This document shows, piece after piece, positions 60,259-64,000 of a stretch of 64,000 nucleotides of DNA. The notes beneath the pieces were generated by a model. That model was not told where the DNA came from. It did no database searches and saw only the letters and a list, made by a program, of their open reading frames with translations. Position 1 is the stretch's first letter. The number at the start of each line of letters is the position of its first letter. The position numbers and the translations under genes were made by a program. Source of the DNA: Vibrio hippocampi (GTDB lineage: Bacteria > Pseudomonadota > Gammaproteobacteria > Enterobacterales > Vibrionaceae); assembly GCF_921292975.1 (NCBI RefSeq), contig NZ_CAKLCM010000002.1, positions 1,550,001 to 1,614,000 on the forward strand, read 5' to 3'.

Positions 60259-61593
60259 ATGTATCAAGAACCCAGTGAATTTTGGCACCAAAGACACAGC
60301 AACGAACACAAACTAAGACGAGATGACCAAAGGAACCCTTATCAACGGGACCGCGCTAGAATCCTTCATTCGGCGGCATTTCGTCGCTTGCAAGCCAAAA
60401 CCCAAGTACACGGCACTGGCAGCAATGACTTTCATCGCACCCGGTTAACCCACTCTTTGGAGGCGGCTCAAATCGGCTCTGGAATTGTCGCTCATCTAAA
60501 ACAGAAACAACCTGAATTCACTCCTTTGCTTCCCTGCGATGCTCTCATCGAAGCGTTGTGCCTCGCCCATGATATTGGTCACCCGCCGTTTGGTCATGGC
60601 GGTGAAATCGCGCTTAACTACATGATGCGAGAATACGGTGGCTTTGAGGGCAACGCACAAACCTTTCGGATCGTCACTCAGTTAGAGCCCTATACCGAGA
60701 AACATGGCATGAACCTAACCCGACGTACCATATTGGGATTGATGAAATACCCAAGTATGTTAAGCCACTGTCGGGCTGACAAACAGCACGAATCCGTGTC
60801 TAGCCCCAGACAAATCAAAGCTAAGCATTGGATGCCTGCCAAGGGGATCTATGATGCCGATGTCCAGCCATTTAATTGGGTATTTGAGCCGATCAACTCA
60901 CAAGATAGTGTGCAATTCCAGCAATTAAAGCCAGCCCTTGATCCATCGCCTTATTGCCATAAAAAAACCAAGTTCAAGTCTCTAGATTGTTCGATTATGG
61001 AGCTCGCGGATGACATTGCCTACGGGGTTCACGATCTAGAAGATGCCATCGTACTCGATTTAGTCACCAAAGAGATGTGGATTGAAAATGCCGCACAGGC
61101 GCTAAAAAATGAAACCTGTACCTGGCTTTCTAATTATATCGACTCGATCACCGAACTTTTGTTTTCCGGAAAACACTATCAAAGAAAAGATGCGATTGGC
61201 GGGATTGTGAATGCCTTACTGACCAATATTCATATCTCAAAGGTGCCCGATGCCGATTTTGAAGATGAGCTTCTAAGCTACAACGCCTATTTAGATGTGG
61301 AGATGGCTAAGGTATTGGATATATTAAAAAACTTTGTCAGCCAATACGTTATTCAAGTACCAAGAGTCCAGATCGTTGAATACAAAGGTCAACAGATCAT
61401 CATGGATCTATTTCAAGCTTTCAATGCAGACCCTGAGCGCTTGCTGCCAGAATCAACCAAGGCGTTATGGCTCAATGCTTGTGAAACTCAAGACCACGGA
61501 ACGCGCGTCATCGCTGACTATATCTCGGCTATGACGGATGGCTATGCGCAAAAGATGCACTCTCAGCTATTTTCAATTTCATCGCTGGGATAA
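60259..61593 (+). CDS. dgt: Deoxyguanosinetriphosphate triphosphohydrolase-like protein Dgt
   Basis: 444 residues, HD-domain dNTPase. RTRLTHSLEAAQIGSGI and CLAHDIGHPPFGHGGE hold the metal-binding His/Asp; LADDIAYGVHDLEDAI is the third site. It hydrolyses dNTPs to nucleosides and triphosphate. The substrate specificity within the family is not settled from sequence. It lies 67 bp after yfbR. Confidence 0.92.
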   Translation: MYQEPSEFWHQRHSNEHKLRRDDQRNPYQRDRARILHSAAFRRLQAKTQVHGTGSNDFHRTRLTHSLEAAQIGSGIVAHLKQKQPEFTPLLPCDALIEALCLAHDIGHPPFGHGGEIALNYMMREYGGFEGNAQTFRIVTQLEPYTEKHGMNLTRRTILGLMKYPSMLSHCRADKQHESVSSPRQIKAKHWMPAKGIYDADVQPFNWVFEPINSQDSVQFQQLKPALDPSPYCHKKTKFKSLDCSIMELADDIAYGVHDLEDAIVLDLVTKEMWIENAAQALKNETCTWLSNYIDSITELLFSGKHYQRKDAIGGIVNALLTNIHISKVPDADFEDELLSYNAYLDVEMAKVLDILKNFVSQYVIQVPRVQIVEYKGQQIIMDLFQAFNADPERLLPESTKALWLNACETQDHGTRVIADYISAMTDGYAQKMHSQLFSISSLG

Positions 61594-61630
61594 CTGGTAT
61601 AACGATCACTGGTATAGCTAAAGCGAAAAA

Positions 61631-62239
61631 CTATTTGTCGCCGTAATTACGCTGATAAACTTCAGGCGGCATGCGCTTAATCTGATACTCGATCATTTGC
61701 TCAAAGGTGGTTAATAGTGGCTTAAAATCCAACTCTGGTTGCAGCAGAGACAACAAATGATAGCCCGCTTCAACCGTTGATAACGCATTCGCCTTAGGTG
61801 CTTTGCGTATCCGGTAGTCACCTTCTAATGCCTCGGGTAAGTGAATCTGTGGTAATTCATGTAGCCAATGGTTGATATTCCACATTTTATAGGCTTTCTT
61901 CCAGGTCCCATCAATCAAGATGACCCGTAAAGGCAAGCTATCATCGCCCATCTCCCGTTGCGCGATGCTAGAAGAATCAGCAGTAGGATATAAGACCACG
62001 GTTTGGTATGCAGGGTCGTTGATAAGTTCGAGCAAGGGTTGATGCTCGCTAAAGTCTTCGCCAACAAACAGTCGCGCATTATGCAAGGATAGAGATAGAA
62101 TACGCGCTGTTCCCAAGGGACGTTTCTCTTCACTTGGATGTTGCAATATAATCAACTCAATTTGACTTGTGAGTGGCTGTATCCAGCGACAGAAACAAGC
62201 GTCACCCGCTTTTAGACAGTTTGGACAATATCGAGACAT
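61631..62239 (-). CDS. tapT: tRNA-uridine aminocarboxypropyltransferase TapT (DTW domain)
   Basis: 202 residues. The DTW-domain core is DGTWKKAYKMW, with the N-terminal zinc-type cysteines CPNC and CFC, and RIRKAPKANALSTVEA. E. coli TapT (YfiP) makes acp3U at position 47 of tRNAs. The ATG (62237-62239) overlaps the ATG of rrtA by two bases on the opposite strand (see findings). Confidence 0.92.
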   Translation of the reverse strand: MSRYCPNCLKAGDACFCRWIQPLTSQIELIILQHPSEEKRPLGTARILSLSLHNARLFVGEDFSEHQPLLELINDPAYQTVVLYPTADSSSIAQREMGDDSLPLRVILIDGTWKKAYKMWNINHWLHELPQIHLPEALEGDYRIRKAPKANALSTVEAGYHLLSLLQPELDFKPLLTTFEQMIEYQIKRMPPEVYQRNYGDK

Positions 62240-62813
62240 GGATAGACTTTTCGCTTTGAGGCTTACATTATTCAGTTTAGTGTGTATTTTGCTTCAATTT
62301 CCGGCTCTGCAAGCGATCGCTGAGTGGAGTCGTGAGCAAATTTTATCTGGTCAGTGGTGGCGCATAGTAACAGGAAACTTTACTCACACCAATGTTACTC
62401 ACCTTTGCTTAAACCTAGCGAGCGTTTGGGTCATCTGTTTCCTGTTTCGACCGAGTAGCGCAATGTTTGCTGGAGTGACTTCATTTAGCGCTGTCACCAT
62501 TGGATTAGGTATATTTGTTAGTGAGATACAAATTTACTTGGGACTTTCCGGTATATTACACGCTTTATTTGCCTTTCTCGCTCTCAGAGAAGCGCTACAG
62601 GGCAGACAATCGAGTTGGCTACTCGTCATTGGTGTCATAGGTAAAGTCGCTCTAGAGCAAATTCAGGGCGCGCCTGAAAGTACAGCTAAACTCATTCAAG
62701 CCAATGTTGCCATTGAAGCTCATCTAATCGGCGCGATAACAGGATTGACGTTGGCGATATTATTGCAGGGGTATCAATACTACCAGCAACGTCAATACAA
62801 GCCCTACAACTGA
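62238..62813 (+). CDS. rrtA: Rhombosortase RrtA
   Basis: 191 residues from the ATG at 62238; about six hydrophobic segments. Rhomboid-type protease motifs: GNFTHTNVTHLCLN (His50, His55, Asn59), GLSGILHALFA with catalytic Ser104, and EAHLIGAITGL with His162. Rhombosortases cleave proteins carrying a C-terminal GlyGly-CTERM tag; no such substrate is seen in the window. The start codon overlaps tapT, and its last 10 bp overlap the end of comEA on the other strand. Confidence 0.85.
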   Translation: MDRLFALRLTLFSLVCILLQFPALQAIAEWSREQILSGQWWRIVTGNFTHTNVTHLCLNLASVWVICFLFRPSSAMFAGVTSFSAVTIGLGIFVSEIQIYLGLSGILHALFAFLALREALQGRQSSWLLVIGVIGKVALEQIQGAPESTAKLIQANVAIEAHLIGAITGLTLAILLQGYQYYQQRQYKPYN

Positions 62814-63097
62814 ATCCTATCTCGATTGTTACTCACAGTTGCACTTCCGATGCCTTTGATCGCCGTGAGTTCGTCTGCGGATTGAAAATCTCCGTTTTTC
62901 TCGCGATATTCAACAATATCTTTGGCTTTTGCGGGTCCGATACCTTGCAATAGTTCGGCTAACTCCTCGACACCTGCAGTGTTAATGTTAACCGTTATTT
63001 CTATTCCCTCATACTTGTCATTGGTCGTTTCAGCATGGAGCGTTATCGGTGCAAACACAAACAGAAAAGAAGCGATAAACGTCAGTAAGGTTTTCAT
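62804..63097 (-). CDS. comEA: ComEA-type helix-hairpin-helix DNA-binding protein
   Basis: 97 residues with a signal peptide (LLTFIASFLFVFAPITLHA, then AE). The mature part is two helix-hairpin-helix motifs: NINTAGVEELAELLQGIGPAKAKDIV and DELTAIKGIGSATVSNNR. In V. cholerae ComEA pulls DNA into the periplasm during natural transformation. It lies downstream of ppiD, as in V. cholerae. The 3' end overlaps rrtA by 10 bp. Confidence 0.92.
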   Translation of the reverse strand: MKTLLTFIASFLFVFAPITLHAETTNDKYEGIEITVNINTAGVEELAELLQGIGPAKAKDIVEYREKNGDFQSADELTAIKGIGSATVSNNRDRIQL

Positions 63098-63176
63098 ACC
63101 ATATTCCTCATATTAGATTGACTGGAATGGTTAAATTACCCTGCTCATACATGAAGAAAAGAAGATCACCGATAAA

Positions 63177-63206
63177 ATAAAACGGACCCTAAAAAGGGTC
63201 CGTTTT
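63177..63206. terminator. Terminator downstream of ppiD
   Basis: AAAACGGACCCT and AGGGTCCGTTTT with an AAAA loop, T-run on both strands. It separates ppiD from comEA. Confidence 0.85.
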
Positions 63207-63247
63207 GAGTAACTTATTAATTGCAGTCCTAAACTAGGATGCTCGAA

Positions 63248-64000
63248 TTATTCACTAATGAAATATTCGATATCGGTGTTACTTCTTAGGATAGCAAGTA
63301 CGGCTGTCAGGTCACGTTCTGTAGAAAAACGCTCTGCTTGTTCACCAATTTGCTGGTTATAGCTTTCGTCATAGTCATTGGTCACTTTATCAAGCGCAAT
63401 AATCACGACATCACCCAACTGATCTTTAGTTTGGGTGTAAGACGTTTCACCTTCTTGCGGCTTAGCCATCGCAAAAACAGATTGAGCAATCGGTGAGTTA
63501 CGATCAATCACTTCTGGCTCACCAAACTCAAGCTGGTTCTCCGCAAGGATTTCTAGCTGACCTTGTTTTAGACTGTTCACTAACTCAACCGCCAGTTCCA
63601 TCGCAGCTTGCTCACCTTTGATGTTCGCTAACTCAGTTTCTACACGAGTTTTTACTTCATCCAATGGCAAAACGGTTTCAGGACGTAGGTCTTCAACACG
63701 AACCACAACGATATGTTCAGGCGCAACTTCCAGCACTTCTGAGTTCAAGCCATCTTCTTTCACTTCAGGGCTATCGATCGCTTGCATAACGGCTGAAGAT
63801 TGCAGCACTTGTGGCGCATCGGCTTGAGAAACAAAATCCGTAGTTTGCACTGACTGACCCGTCGCTTGAGCAGCATCTTCTAAAGAGTCTGGGAATTCAA
63901 ACGCAACTTTTTCAAGTTCACTTTGTAGGTTGTAGAATTCATCTACCGCGAGTTGATCTCTCAATTCAGCAACAATTTCATCTTTCACTTCCGCTAACGG
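63248..64000 (-). CDS. ppiD: Peptidyl-prolyl cis-trans isomerase D (C-terminal part, cut by window edge)
   Basis: The last 250 codons of a larger gene that runs beyond the window; the reading frame is open to the end. The sequence has the SurA-like chaperone-core style of PpiD (PLAEVKDEIVAELR... VRVEDLRPETVLPLDEVKTR). PpiD is an inner membrane-anchored periplasmic chaperone near the Sec translocon. The catalytic parvulin domain would lie upstream, outside the window. Upstream neighbour of comEA, as in V. cholerae. Confidence 0.88.
   Translation of the reverse strand, partial: PLAEVKDEIVAELRDQLAVDEFYNLQSELEKVAFEFPDSLEDAAQATGQSVQTTDFVSQADAPQVLQSSAVMQAIDSPEVKEDGLNSEVLEVAPEHIVVVRVEDLRPETVLPLDEVKTRVETELANIKGEQAAMELAVELVNSLKQGQLEILAENQLEFGEPEVIDRNSPIAQSVFAMAKPQEGETSYTQTKDQLGDVVIIALDKVTNDYDESYNQQIGEQAERFSTERDLTAVLAILRSNTDIEYFISE

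Noticed and set aside
62238..62813. GlyGly-CTERM substrate of the rhombosortase in this window
   Set aside because: I looked at the C-termini of all secreted proteins here; none has the GG, helix and basic-tail pattern.

Overview
The window is a 64 kb stretch of conserved chromosome from a Vibrio-like gammaproteobacterium. The evidence is AphB, the HubP/FimV polar landmark gene, the E. coli-like gene orders yceD-rpmF-plsX / yceF-rluC-rne, apt-dnaX-ybaB-recR and truA-accD-folC-dedD-cvpA-purF, a complete menFDHBCE operon, a DUF2989 lipoprotein and a rhombosortase. Base composition and codon use look even throughout. I see no insertion sequence, prophage, tRNA, rRNA or CRISPR array.

Layout. 1-6.4 kb: lipid and envelope start (plsX, partial), ribosomal protein L32, yceD, the Maf-type pyrophosphatase yceF, rluC and rne with a long leader. 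6.8-14.6 kb: a SulP anion transporter, yeaC, a DUF2989 lipoprotein, msrB, gapA, yeaD, rlmA and a Fur-boxed chaN. 14.7-19.1 kb is the most accessory-looking part: an unrecognised 121-residue protein and a 1192-residue lipoprotein with an acidic calcium-type repeat block and three C-terminal modules. 19.1-20.9 kb: two CxxCxxCC proteins head to head, and aqpZ. 20.9-25.5 kb: recR, ybaB, dnaX (with an E. coli-type -1 frameshift site), apt, ybaN and an overlapping 43-residue membrane peptide. 25.6-28.0 kb: an RssB-like response regulator divergent from aphB. 28.1-40.7 kb, all on the minus strand: purF, cvpA, dedD, folC, accD, truA, hubP, asd, pdxB. 41-50.5 kb: fabB, mnmC, an orphan periplasmic binding protein, a Tim44-domain protein, a TetR regulator with an LplT-PlsC fusion, and yeiH. 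50.6-58.0 kb: the menaquinone operon. 58.3-64 kb: alaA, yfbR, dgt, tapT head to head with rhombosortase rrtA, comEA and the 3' part of ppiD.

Links between genes. The men operon runs from chorismate to DHNA with stop/start overlaps at menF/menD, menD/menH and menC/menE. A perfect PurR box lies over the dedD stop codon just ahead of cvpA-purF. pdxB, asd, folC, accD, fabB and purF supply cofactor, amino acid, lipid and nucleotide precursors. dnaX-ybaB-recR is a replication and repair block. AphB and the RssB-like protein share one divergent intergenic region.

I found no complete novel defence, secretion or biosynthetic system. The best leads are local: FliM-like peptides repeated in tandem inside HubP, the triplicated module of the large lipoprotein, the overlapping start codons of tapT and rrtA, the small coupled membrane ORF before ybaN, the dnaX recoding site and several small repeats. 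All calls come from reading the sequence; no database search was run.
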